Below are positions 20,986 through 28,723 of a stretch of DNA of 33,815 nt, piece by piece. How positions within the stretch are numbered: the stretch's first letter is position 1; the number at the start of each line of letters is the position of its first letter. Both the position numbers and the translations under genes were made by a program. Below the pieces are notes generated by a model that saw nothing but the letters and a program-made list of their open reading frames with translations, did not search any database and was not told the DNA's origin. The stretch is from Phycisphaeraceae bacterium. GTDB lineage: Bacteria; Planctomycetota; Phycisphaerae; Phycisphaerales; Phycisphaeraceae. The stretch is taken from positions 1 through 33,815 of the forward strand of contig JADZCD010000025.1 of the NCBI GenBank assembly GCA_020851735.1, in the 5' to 3' direction.

Positions 20986-21555
20986 TTACCCTTGCGGGCT
21001 GTTCTTCCTCATCGCCCGCCGGGGGTTCATCAGAATTCCCGGGCGTTCCGCCAGCAGCTTGGCCACCTGTTGCGTCCAGGCCTGGCGATTGCGAATCTCC
21101 AAGTGATCCTTCACGCCGATCAAAACGATTTCCGTGCCCACCTCCGCCATCTTCAGCAGGTTCTCCGGCAAGCGAACCCGCCCTTGTGCGTCCAGATCCA
21201 CCCGCCGCGCCAGGCTGAACATCAACCTCTCATAGGTCAGCAGCTCTTCGGATTCCAGCTCGCTGCGATCCAGCTCCGCCGCCCGTTGCTCGAAACCCTG
21301 CTCGGTGTAGAGGCACAAAGCCTGCCCTTCCCCAAGCGTGACGTACAGATAGACCGGTTTCTCCTGACTCTTCGCCCTGGCCTTGCCTCCGCCTTTAGCC
21401 CGGCCGCCCCCCCCGGATCCCCCGGAACTTCCGCCTTCAGCCGACCCACCGACAGCCAACCCGTCGGACTGGCCCAGTTGTTCGCGGATCTCCGCGGGAA
21501 TGGCCAGACGGTTTTTGGCATCGATGGCGTGTTCATAGGTGCCGACAAAAACCAA
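20986..21555 (-). CDS. mraZ: MraZ transcriptional regulator with a Gly/Ser-rich insertion
   Basis: MraZ is a DNA-binding regulator, usually the first gene of the division and cell wall cluster, which it represses. Both SpoVT/AbrB-like half-domains are present with their D-x3-R motifs (D12/R16 in DAKNRLAIP and D122/R126 in DAQGRVRLP). The protein has 189 residues against the usual 140-150. The surplus is largely residues 36-67, a Gly/Ser/Lys/Ala-rich stretch between strands of the first half-domain, and its DNA contains the dispersed repeat. The start codon is TTG at 21555, which matches the family N-terminus (MVFVGTYEHA); a G-rich sequence lies about eight bases upstream. No mraW, fts or mur gene follows. 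Planctomycetes are known to have lost much of this cluster, which fits an orphan mraZ. Confidence 0.92.
   Translation of the reverse strand: MVFVGTYEHAIDAKNRLAIPAEIREQLGQSDGLAVGGSAEGGSSGGSGGGGRAKGGGKARAKSQEKPVYLYVTLGEGQALCLYTEQGFEQRAAELDRSELESEELLTYERLMFSLARRVDLDAQGRVRLPENLLKMAEVGTEIVLIGVKDHLEIRNRQAWTQQVAKLLAERPGILMNPRRAMRKNSPQG
21406..21431. repeat. Microrepeat inside mraZ
   Basis: CCCCCCCCGGAT followed by CCCCCGGAACTTCC. Read on the minus strand it encodes the GSSGGSGGGG-rich part of the MraZ insertion. Confidence 0.8.
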
Positions 21556-21560
21556 AATTC

Positions 21561-21610
21561 GTTACCCCCAACTTCCCCCTGTTCGTGGGAACTTACCCCA
21601 CTCTTCCCCA
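21561..21610 (-). promoter_or_regulatory. MraZ-box array (putative autoregulatory operator)
   Basis: Reading the minus strand toward mraZ gives five consecutive decamers: TGGGGAAGAG, TGGGGTAAGT, TCCCACGAAC, AGGGGGAAGT, TGGGGGTAAC. Four start with a TGGGG-like box in exact 10-bp register and the third is degenerate. Known MraZ operators consist of TGGGN boxes separated by 5 bp, which is the same 10-bp spacing. The last box overlaps the G-rich ribosome-binding region of mraZ. MraZ binding here would repress its own gene. Confidence 0.85.
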
Positions 21611-21633
21611 CGATTCAACACTTGTGCAGGATG

Positions 21634-21642
21634 TGTGGATAA
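21634..21642. promoter_or_regulatory. Perfect DnaA box upstream of mraZ
   Basis: TGTGGATAA is the exact complement of the consensus TTATCCACA. It lies 24 bp upstream of the first MraZ box. A single 9-mer can occur by chance, so function is unproven. Confidence 0.45.
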
Positions 21643-21858
21643 CCTGTCTGGACCCAAATAAGAAAATATGACCCTCGTTCAGCCAGCCTGGGGCCCTGGA
21701 ATAACTGTTCAGCACACGGGAATCCGCACAAAATCACGACCGATGCCATCGTCCGCACCCGCGCGATCGGGCGTGGCCATGACAAAAAAAGCGGGAGTCT
21801 TCTCGCCGCCCGCCCGTCTTAGTCCTAATACGCGCCGTGTAAATACCGCAGTCCCCAA

Positions 21859-21889
21859 GAAAAAAGCCCGGTCGCTCCAGCGGCCGGGA
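21859..21889 (-). terminator. Terminator of the second pseudopilin gene
   Basis: On the minus strand an imperfect stem, CCCGG-CCGCT paired with AGCGA-CCGGG, is followed by CTTTTTTC. It lies about 75 bp after the stop at 21965. The stretch 21643-21858 between this and the mraZ operator shows no gene. Confidence 0.75.
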
Positions 21890-21964
21890 CCCATCCGCGG
21901 GCGCAGCTGTGGTCTGGCCTGCGAGATCGCCCCAATCCGTATAACCCCCGTCGCCCGCCCCCGC

Positions 21965-22828
21965 CTACTTGCCCGCCTTGGAGTCGCAGTCGGTTTTCGA
22001 TTTGTCGCTGACCGTCGTGGTGTCCGCGACCGTGTAGCCGCAGTGCACCATCCAGCCGTCGGATCCGTTGGTGAACGTCGGCTGGGTCTCGAAAATGTTG
22101 TCCTTGCCCACCCCGGTGGTCGGGTTCACCAGCGCTTTAATGCCGCAGCTGCCGTAGCGGGTTTCCAGCTCGTAATATTTCTCCAGGAAGGAAACGTGCC
22201 CGTCGTTCCAGGCGGCGCTGCCTTCCCATTTCTCGCCGTTGTGCACGCTGGCAGCCATGTCCAGCGTCGTGCCGCCGCCCGTGGGCGGAGCCTTGGTCCC
22301 CGCCCCGATGTTCCGATCGCAGACCATGATCGCCTTCTCGTTGCTGTTCCCGCCGGACCATTCCTCCTTGCGGAAATTGCGGGTCATAAACGCCGACTGG
22401 TAGATGCACAGCAGCGCGTACGAGTAATGGTTGTGCTCCACCTTGGTGTTGAATTTTTCCCCCGGGTCCCAGCGGTGGCGGCCCCCGGCCGTGTCAATCG
22501 GACTGATCACAAACTCCGGCGAAACCAGCTTGCGCCGCAGCATGATCGCGTAGCGCCCCTGCACGGATTCGCCGTCCCCGCTTTCGTTCGTGTCCGCCCC
22601 GTCCGCGATGGTTCCCCCCCTGGCGTTTAAGCCCGGCATCTTGCCGCTGTTGCCGTTGGCGTGGCTGATCAGCACCTGGTAAATGCCCCGCACCCGCGAG
22701 TTGTTCTCCATCTTCCGGGCATTCTTGCGGGCCGATCCCAGCGACGGCAGCAGAATGCCGATCAGCAAAGCGATAATCGAGATCACCACCAACATTTCAA
22801 TAAGCGTGAAAGCGGTGGGGCGTCTCAT
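21965..22828 (-). CDS. Pseudopilin-like protein with N-terminal FTLIE methylation motif
   Basis: A 287-residue protein with the leader MRRPTA and then FTLIEMLVVISIIALLIGIL, a class III signal whose cleavage would fall between A6 and F7. Alanine instead of glycine at -1 is unusual. The hydrophobic helix is followed by an SARKNARKMENN segment and a long globular domain with the AAWNDGHVSFLEKYYELE region, reminiscent of the H-x9-DG pseudopilins that are abundant in planctomycetes. It is likely exported and anchored in the cytoplasmic membrane; no specific partner is known. The ATG has AGGAAAGG seven bases upstream. It stands alone, with argC upstream in the same direction and its own terminator downstream. 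Confidence 0.82.
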   Translation of the reverse strand: MRRPTAFTLIEMLVVISIIALLIGILLPSLGSARKNARKMENNSRVRGIYQVLISHANGNSGKMPGLNARGGTIADGADTNESGDGESVQGRYAIMLRRKLVSPEFVISPIDTAGGRHRWDPGEKFNTKVEHNHYSYALLCIYQSAFMTRNFRKEEWSGGNSNEKAIMVCDRNIGAGTKAPPTGGGTTLDMAASVHNGEKWEGSAAWNDGHVSFLEKYYELETRYGSCGIKALVNPTTGVGKDNIFETQPTFTNGSDGWMVHCGYTVADTTTVSDKSKTDCDSKAGK

Positions 22829-22938
22829 CAGCCAACCTTTCCTGAAATAGGAACAATTCCGGTCCGCGCACGCGATAACCTCCGCCGACAGGACTCGTCA
22901 CCATGGGAGATCCGCTGATTTCACCTTCGTGGCTTGGC

Positions 22939-23955
22939 CTACAGCAATCCCAAAGTAGCCTCTTGCTTGAACATTAAGTTCATGTTCTGCAGCGCCTGCC
23001 CCGAAGCGCCTTTGATCATGTTGTCCAGAGCCGCGAACACCACCGCCTTGCCCTTGACCAGCCGCACCGACAAATCGCAGAAATTGCTGTCGCGCACGTG
23101 CTTGAGGTTGGGCAGATCGTTGCGAATCCGGATGAACGGCTCATCGGCATACGCGTCCTCGAACGCGTCGAACAAATCCTCCTCGCTGATCGCTTCCGAA
23201 GCCGGGTCCAGGTAGATGGACTCCAAAATGCCCTGATTCAGCGGCAACAGGTGCGGCACAAAGAGAATCTGCGCCTCCTGCCCGGTGGCCGCCGCCAGCG
23301 TCTGCTCAATCTCCGGCTGATGCCGGTGCGTGCCGACGTTGTACGCGGTGAAAGCTTCATTCATCTCCGGAAAATGCAGATGCGGTGCCGGCCGCCGCCC
23401 CGCCCCGGTGATGCCCGACGCCGCGTTGACGATGATCCCCGTGGGCTTCACCAGATTCCGTGCCAGAAGCGGCGCGATCGCCAAAGCCGCCGCCGTCGCG
23501 TAACAGCCCGGATTGGCCACCAGATCCGCCTCGGGAATCTCATCGCCGAAGAGTTCCGGCAAGCCATACACCGCGTCCGCCAGGTTCTCCGTGTCCGTGT
23601 GCGGATGCTGATACACCTTCTCGTACAACGCCGGGTCCGCCAGCCGATAGTCCGCCGATAGATCAATCACCCGCAGCCCCGCCTCCAAAAGCCGCGGCAC
23701 ATATTCCATCGCCGTTAAATGCGGCACACAGGTGAAGATCACCTCCGCCTGGTCCGCGATCGCCGGCGGGTCGATCTTCTGGCACTGCAATTCGCACAAG
23801 CCCATCAGCTGCGGAAATTCCTCCGCGATGTTGGGCAATTCATCACGCTGCGAAGCTAAGTACGTCAGCTCCGCCGCCGGGTGCCGGCGCAACAGCTGAA
23901 TTAAATGCAAAGCCGTGTAACTGGTCGGTCCCAAAATGGCCACGGGAATCTTCAT
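22939..23955 (-). CDS. argC: N-acetyl-gamma-glutamyl-phosphate reductase
   Basis: It reduces N-acetylglutamyl phosphate to the semialdehyde with NADPH, the third step of arginine synthesis, in the cytoplasm. The protein has 338 residues, normal for the family. The N-terminal nucleotide-binding segment reads VAILGPTSYTALHLIQLL. The catalytic cysteine is C151 in NPGCYATAAALA. The HRHQPEIEQ block and the C-terminal substrate region are also present. The start at 23955 matches the family; upstream in-frame codons extend to 24102 but encode Arg/Cys-rich sequence unlike ArgC. No clear ribosome binding site was found. It is not linked to other arginine genes here. Confidence 0.95.
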   Translation of the reverse strand: MKIPVAILGPTSYTALHLIQLLRRHPAAELTYLASQRDELPNIAEEFPQLMGLCELQCQKIDPPAIADQAEVIFTCVPHLTAMEYVPRLLEAGLRVIDLSADYRLADPALYEKVYQHPHTDTENLADAVYGLPELFGDEIPEADLVANPGCYATAAALAIAPLLARNLVKPTGIIVNAASGITGAGRRPAPHLHFPEMNEAFTAYNVGTHRHQPEIEQTLAAATGQEAQILFVPHLLPLNQGILESIYLDPASEAISEEDLFDAFEDAYADEPFIRIRNDLPNLKHVRDSNFCDLSVRLVKGKAVVFAALDNMIKGASGQALQNMNLMFKQEATLGLL

Positions 23956-24144
23956 GGCCGCATTGTGCCCTACATCCCCTGGTCTGCCAACCCCGCAAGC
24001 ACGCCACCAGCGCAAGCAGCAATCCTTCCGGTGTCCGCAACGTTTAGCGGGCGATCGCCGATCGCCGCGCCGGCTGCGATCCGCTCGGTTGCCACACCGC
24101 ACCCCAGCTCAAGTTTTGCCTGCCATGCGCCTTCCGCAATGCAG

Positions 24145-24163
24145 CCCCCGGCTCTGCCGGGGG
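24145..24163. repeat. REP-like hairpin CCCCCGGC/GCCGGGGG
   Basis: Perfect 8-bp stem with a TCT loop, in the argC-hsp20 gap. It has no T run on either side, so it is more likely a dispersed palindrome than a terminator. Confidence 0.7.
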
Positions 24164-24285
24164 GTACACAAGGGTACGCTTGCCAAACAGACCGACTCCA
24201 ATCCCCCAAACTGCCATTTTGGCGTTTAAGCGACGCCACCGTCGTTTATAAAACTAGAAATTAAAAACTCTTACGCATTTTGACC

Positions 24286-24300
24286 TGGCACAGGCCTTGC
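24286..24300 (+). promoter_or_regulatory. Sigma-54 (-24/-12) promoter for hsp20
   Basis: TGGCAC-AGGCC-TTGC fits the sigma-54 consensus TGGCAC-N5-TTGC, with the invariant GG and GC at correct spacing. If the C at 24300 is -12, transcription would start near 24312, about 53 bases before the hsp20 start codon. An AT-rich region lies directly upstream. Sigma-54 promoters need an enhancer-binding activator, whose site I could not identify. Confidence 0.75.
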
Positions 24301-24364
24301 GATGTCTCTTCGCGTGAGCGCAAAAGAGATAAACCAGACATCCATATAAGAAAGGAGATTGGCC

Positions 24365-24793
24365 ATGCTACCGACGCGCATCTTCCGTACTCGTTGGGAA
24401 ACTCCGTTTGAAGTCATGCAGGACGATCTGAATCGCGCCATGCAACGCTGGTGGGGCGATTCCAGCGAGGGCCTGGCCGGCAGCTACCCGGTGGACATCC
24501 GCGAGGACGCTGACCACGTCTACGTCGACGCCGAGTTGCCCGGCTTTACCCGCGCCCAGATCGAAGTCACCCTCGAGAACGGCCTGCTTAGCATCCAGGC
24601 CCAAAGGCAGGCCGCGAAGAACGAAGGCGAACAGCACCTGCACGAACGGCGCTTCACCCGCGTCGCCCGCAGCTTCACCCTGCCCAACACCGTGGACGAA
24701 ACCAAAGTCACCGCCACCCTCGAAAACGGCGTGCTGCACCTGACCCTCAACAAACGCGAGGAGGTCAAGCCCCGCAAGATCGAAGTCAAGTAA
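24365..24793 (+). CDS. Small heat shock protein, Hsp20/alpha-crystallin family
   Basis: An ATP-independent chaperone that holds unfolding proteins in the cytoplasm and usually assembles into large oligomers. Of its 142 residues, about 41-130 form the alpha-crystallin domain, with YPVDIREDADHVYVDAELPG at its start and the conserved NGVLHLTLNK strand (residues 121-130). The C-terminal tail REEVKPRKIEVK ends with an I-x-V motif, as in oligomer-forming members. The ATG at 24365 has an ideal AAGGAG seven bases upstream; an in-frame TTG six bases earlier is unlikely. It is a single-gene unit with a sigma-54-type promoter and a strong terminator, suggesting tight stress induction. Confidence 0.94.
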   Translation: MLPTRIFRTRWETPFEVMQDDLNRAMQRWWGDSSEGLAGSYPVDIREDADHVYVDAELPGFTRAQIEVTLENGLLSIQAQRQAAKNEGEQHLHERRFTRVARSFTLPNTVDETKVTATLENGVLHLTLNKREEVKPRKIEVK

Positions 24794-24821
24794 ACGCCTC
24801 TCCCCCGCACCTCCCCAAACC

Positions 24822-24852
24822 AAGCCCACGGAATCAACCCGTGGGCTTTTTT
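24822..24852 (+). terminator. Terminator of hsp20
   Basis: Perfect 10-bp stem AAGCCCACGG/CCGTGGGCTT, 7-nt loop and a run of six T residues, 28 bp after the hsp20 stop. Confidence 0.93.
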
Positions 24853-25082
24853 CATTGCCCTCTCCCCGTCGGACGGCGGTTCACCCCCGGAAGAACCGCG
24901 TGTTCCTGGATTAAAAAAGAACCCTCTCCTTCCACGCGAAACAGCCGCGGGCGGAAGCCCGCCGGTTGGACTCTTCAAAACCCCGCGCGCCCCCCAAACT
25001 TCACCACATCGCCACATTCTCTTAATCTTTTTTTCCCACTCTCCCCTCCACCCTCATCCCCATATCCCCAGTTTTCTTAGTC

Positions 25083-25112
25083 AAAAAAACCGGCCCCTGG
25101 CAGGGGGCCGGT
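25083..25112 (-). terminator. Terminator of the tgt-yajC-secDF cluster
   Basis: On the minus strand the 9-bp stem ACCGGCCCC/GGGGCCGGT is followed by seven T residues, about 50 bp after the secDF stop. Confidence 0.92.
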
Positions 25113-25159
25113 CCATGTAAGTCCAAGGTCGCGAAGCGGAAGCTTTGGCTCCCGTCGCG

Positions 25160-28100
25160 TCAGGCCGTCGCGGCCGCCGGCTGCGGCTTGGCCGGTTTGT
25201 CGCTTTCCCTTTCGCCGAAAATCAACAGCAGCGGCGCGGCAATGGCGATCGAGCTGTACGTGCCCACCACCACGCCCACGGTCATCGCGTAGGCGAACCC
25301 GCGGATGCCCATCCCGCCGAAGATGAACAGCATCACGATGGCTACCAACCCCGTGAACTGCGTCAGCACCGTGCGGCTGATCGTCTGGTTGATCGAATCA
25401 TTGATGATCTGCGGCGTGGCAAACGCCAGCCGCCCGCGGTTCTCGCGGATACGGTCGAAGACCACGATCGTGTCGTTCAGCGAGTAACCGACCAGCGTCA
25501 GCACCGCCGCCACCATCGACAGGTCGATGCGGAACGGCACAATTCCCAGCGCCTGGCCGATGGAGGTATTGGCCAGATACGCCGAGAACCCGACCATCCC
25601 CATGGCAATGACCACGTCGTGGATCAACGCCACGATCGCCGCGATGCCGTAGCGGACGGTGCCGAATCGCAGCCAGATATAGAGGCCCACGCAGATGTTG
25701 CCCAGGATCAACGCCTGAATCGCCTTGTTGCGCATCGTGGATGACACCTGGCTGTCAAACTTGGTCACGCTCGCCAGACTGGTGTCGCGCAAGAGGGCGT
25801 CACGCGTCAGGGCCCATTCCGTGGCCGCCAGGCCGCCGTTTTCGATAAAGCGGTCCGGCTCCTGGACGTAATTGGTCTGATCGTCGCGCACGAGCACCAC
25901 GGCCGAGGAGTAATTCTGCGTCTGGCCCGGAGCCAGGTCCAGGGGCACGATGGTGAAGGACCGGTAGCCGATCTGCTCGTATTCGGGGCTCTGGCGGATG
26001 CGCTCAATGCGCTGCCGCAGGTCCGCCACCGTGGGCGCGGGGGTCATGTCCGACAGGACGATCGCCACGCCGCCGACGTATTCCCCGCTGTCGAAGTTCA
26101 CGTCCGGCCGATTGATGTTCTGCCCCAGCGCACGCGAATTGACCGGAAACACCGCCGCGCTCTGCAGATCCGGGGCCGCCTTATCCACATCGCCCATGCC
26201 GGCAAAATGAATCGGCCGCTGCGTGTCCAGCACGTCGGCGAACGCTTCCTTGATCTTGTCCGACACCTTGCGGGAATCGGTTTCCAGGGTCTGGACGGCA
26301 AAGCTCCGATAGCCTCCCGCTTCCGCGGTCCCCACGCTGACCACGCCGTTGACCCTGTCGGGAAGGGCCTTCTCCACGCGCTGGCGGGTTTCGTCCAGAG
26401 GAAGGGTCGCTCCCTCTTTAAGCTCAAAGGTCACCCGCGTGCCGCTGCTGAACTCGATGTCCAGCATGTCCGCGCCGCGTTGCCACAGGGCCCAGCCCCC
26501 CAGGGCCGCCAGGCTCAAGCTCACGCTCCAGAAAATATACTGCTTGCTCATCCAGTTGATGTTCGGGCGGAACACCCGCGCGATGGCCGGCACGACCATC
26601 GGCAGCATCAGGAGCTTTTTGCCCTTGGTCAGGTCGACCCACAGGTCCAGCACCACCCGCCCGCAGAATACCGCCGCGAACAGGTTGGCCAGCAGGCCGA
26701 TGATCAGCGTCAGGGCAAACCCCTTCACGTCCGCCGTGGCCGTGTAGTACAGCACCACGCACGTGATCACCGTCGTCAGGTTCGAGTCCAGAATCGTGGT
26801 AAACGCGCGATCGAAGCCCAGCCGCAACGCCGTGTGGATCTCGTTGCCGCGCTCCTGTTCCTCGCGGATGCGCTCGAAGATCAGCACGTTGGCGTCCACC
26901 GCCATGCCGATGGTCAGCACCACGCCCGCGATGCCCGCCAGCGTGAAGGTGCCCTGGAACATCGCCATCGCCGCCAGGATAATCAGAATGTTGAGCACCA
27001 GGGTGAAGTTAGCCGTCAACCCCGCCACAAAGTAATACACCGTCATGAAACCCGCCACGGCGATGAAGGCATAAACCGCCGCCTCCAGCCCGTGCCGCAG
27101 ATTGTCTTGGCCCAGTTGCGGGCCGGTCGTGTTCACGCTGATCGGCTCAGGACTCAAGGACCCCTGGATCGAACCCGCCTTAAGCGTCCGCACCAGGTAG
27201 TTCAATTCCCGCGGGTTGAACCCGCGCGGGCTGGTCACTTGCACATTGGTGAACAGCCGCGAATTGATCCGCGGCGCCGACATCACCCGCCCGTCGAGCA
27301 TGATCGCCATCGGCTTGCCGATGTGCTGGCTGGACATCGCCCCCATCAAAGCCCCGCCGCGCGCGTCCAGCGAGAACGCCGCCGCCGGCAACATCGTCTC
27401 CCCGTCCATGGTTCGCATCGCCGACACTACCCGCCAGTCCCCCGAAGCCTGCGTGAGGCTGATGGCTGGCGTGTTGCCCAGCAGCAGATACACCTTCTCT
27501 CCGTACGCCTGCCCCACCATCGCCCGCTGCTGGGCCACAAAATTCTCCCACTGCTCCGGCTTGGCCTTGAGCTTGGCCAGCAGCTCGCTGTCGTCAACGA
27601 ACTGTTCCAAGTCGTCGATCACAAACCAGCGGAAATCCAGGTTCTGCCCGTAGCGCGGGCCCCGCTCACGCAGGTTGCGCCGGTACGTTTCCACGTCCGG
27701 AATCATGCTCGCCGGCAGGCCGACGCGGAACTCCAGAATGCCCGAACCCTTCAGCAGGGCGATCAGGTCGGTCGGATCGTCCAGCGGGCCTTTGACTTCG
27801 ACAAAACGTTCATAGGCCTCGGCGGCAGCCAGGAGATGATCGTGGCGACCGGGGTGAAGATCCAGGAAACGCTGTTTGGTTTCCTCATATTTCTGCCGCG
27901 CGATGGTTTTGCCCTTGCCCGGTTCATAGAGCAGCAGAACCTGCTCAAGCTCCTGGGGATCGACGTTGTCCGCCAGAACCTCTTTCTCGCGATCGGCATA
28001 TTGCCTCTGCGCCGCGTTGTAAGCCTCGCCAAGGGTAATGGCCTCCGCCAGGGCGTCGTCGACGACTTTCTGCTGGGCCAGGCGGGCTTTTTCCTGCTCG

Positions 28101-28681
28101 ACGGGCAAGGCGGCCAGAGCCTTCTCCGCCTCGCGCTTCTTCTGCTCCGCCTGCTGATACGCCTGCGATACGCCCGTCAGCGCGTCGTTGGCTTCCGCTA
28201 AGCGATTAAGCAGCTCCCGCTTGGCCCCGGAACCTTCCGCCAGGCTGTCCAGCAGCTCGCGGCGCTGATCGCCCTGGGTACGCAAAGCGCTCTGCAAGCG
28301 CAGCGGCGACAAGTTGCCGGCCAGCAGCGCCTGCCGCGCCTGCAGGTAGTCCTGCCGGCGCTGACGCACCTCCGGCGAGGCCACCGGCATCTGGATCTCA
28401 ATGCGGTTGCCCGCCTGCGGCCGCCAGATCAGGTTCCGCACGCCGTCGGGGTCCACGCGGCTGCGCAAGACGCTGATCACGTCCTCGACGATTTCCTTCG
28501 ACCGCCCACGCATCTCGACGGGCACGTTGACCTGATAAATTAGCGTCGTGCCGCCCGCCAGGTCGATGCCCGGCTTCAAACGCTCCTTGGGCCCGTAGTA
28601 GCCGGGGAACCAGATCATCAGGGCGCTGAACAGAATGACGGCGACGATCAGCAGCGGTTTCCAGAGGGGCTTGTTGTCCAT
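25160..28681 (-). CDS. secDF: SecD-SecF fusion protein translocase subunit
   Basis: This 1173-residue membrane protein uses the proton gradient to pull secreted proteins through SecYEG. The SecD half (about 1-700) has its first helix at about 8-28, the GKPMAIMLDG region and GMAVDANVLIFERIREE, which carries the proton-relay aspartate. The SecF half (about 710-1173) has LDIEFSSGTRVTF and LVGYSLNDTIVVFDRIREN. Residues about 105-300 are an Ala/Glu/Gln/Arg-rich, probably coiled-coil insertion in the first periplasmic domain; ordinary SecD has only a short link there. SecF also has an enlarged periplasmic loop. The start at 28681 follows AAGAAGG by six bases; the open frame upstream to 28840 is mostly repeat DNA and is judged non-coding. 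It lies downstream of yajC and tgt in the classical order. Confidence 0.94.
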   Translation of the reverse strand: MDNKPLWKPLLIVAVILFSALMIWFPGYYGPKERLKPGIDLAGGTTLIYQVNVPVEMRGRSKEIVEDVISVLRSRVDPDGVRNLIWRPQAGNRIEIQMPVASPEVRQRRQDYLQARQALLAGNLSPLRLQSALRTQGDQRRELLDSLAEGSGAKRELLNRLAEANDALTGVSQAYQQAEQKKREAEKALAALPVEQEKARLAQQKVVDDALAEAITLGEAYNAAQRQYADREKEVLADNVDPQELEQVLLLYEPGKGKTIARQKYEETKQRFLDLHPGRHDHLLAAAEAYERFVEVKGPLDDPTDLIALLKGSGILEFRVGLPASMIPDVETYRRNLRERGPRYGQNLDFRWFVIDDLEQFVDDSELLAKLKAKPEQWENFVAQQRAMVGQAYGEKVYLLLGNTPAISLTQASGDWRVVSAMRTMDGETMLPAAAFSLDARGGALMGAMSSQHIGKPMAIMLDGRVMSAPRINSRLFTNVQVTSPRGFNPRELNYLVRTLKAGSIQGSLSPEPISVNTTGPQLGQDNLRHGLEAAVYAFIAVAGFMTVYYFVAGLTANFTLVLNILIILAAMAMFQGTFTLAGIAGVVLTIGMAVDANVLIFERIREEQERGNEIHTALRLGFDRAFTTILDSNLTTVITCVVLYYTATADVKGFALTLIIGLLANLFAAVFCGRVVLDLWVDLTKGKKLLMLPMVVPAIARVFRPNINWMSKQYIFWSVSLSLAALGGWALWQRGADMLDIEFSSGTRVTFELKEGATLPLDETRQRVEKALPDRVNGVVSVGTAEAGGYRSFAVQTLETDSRKVSDKIKEAFADVLDTQRPIHFAGMGDVDKAAPDLQSAAVFPVNSRALGQNINRPDVNFDSGEYVGGVAIVLSDMTPAPTVADLRQRIERIRQSPEYEQIGYRSFTIVPLDLAPGQTQNYSSAVVLVRDDQTNYVQEPDRFIENGGLAATEWALTRDALLRDTSLASVTKFDSQVSSTMRNKAIQALILGNICVGLYIWLRFGTVRYGIAAIVALIHDVVIAMGMVGFSAYLANTSIGQALGIVPFRIDLSMVAAVLTLVGYSLNDTIVVFDRIRENRGRLAFATPQIINDSINQTISRTVLTQFTGLVAIVMLFIFGGMGIRGFAYAMTVGVVVGTYSSIAIAAPLLLIFGERESDKPAKPQPAAATA

Positions 28682-28723
28682 CGTTGGCCTTCTTGATGAA
28701 TATCCGGGGTTGAGTTCCAGGGA

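Larger units (their letters stand above)
23956..24364. other. Divergent intergenic region between argC and hsp20
   Basis: A hairpin CCCCCGGC-TCT-GCCGGGGG sits at 24145-24163, a repeat-like structure without a T run. GGCGT/ACGCC arms occur near 24222-24238. An AT-rich stretch (24243-24284) precedes the sigma-54-type promoter at 24286-24300. A short inverted repeat, TCTCTT/AAGAGA (24305-24329), covers the expected transcription start. No gene was seen. Confidence 0.65.
24794..25159. other. Convergent gap between hsp20 and secDF
   Basis: It holds the hsp20 terminator, one exact CCCCCGGAAG copy (24884-24893), a small GCGGGC-GGAA-GCCCGC hairpin near 24951, a pyrimidine-rich tract and the secDF terminator. 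No reading frame of interest. Confidence 0.7.

Noticed and set aside
24051..24058. HIP1 octamer GCGATCGC
   Set aside because: It is a single copy in a gap and not evidence of a HIP1-type repeat system.
24305..24329. RNA thermometer in the hsp20 leader
   Set aside because: The hairpin starts before the predicted transcription start and does not pair with the ribosome binding site.
26207..28201. A 664-residue open frame on the plus strand
   Set aside because: It lies wholly antisense to secDF, whose conserved motifs are clear; the composition (Arg/His/Gln-rich) is typical of shadow frames in GC-rich DNA.
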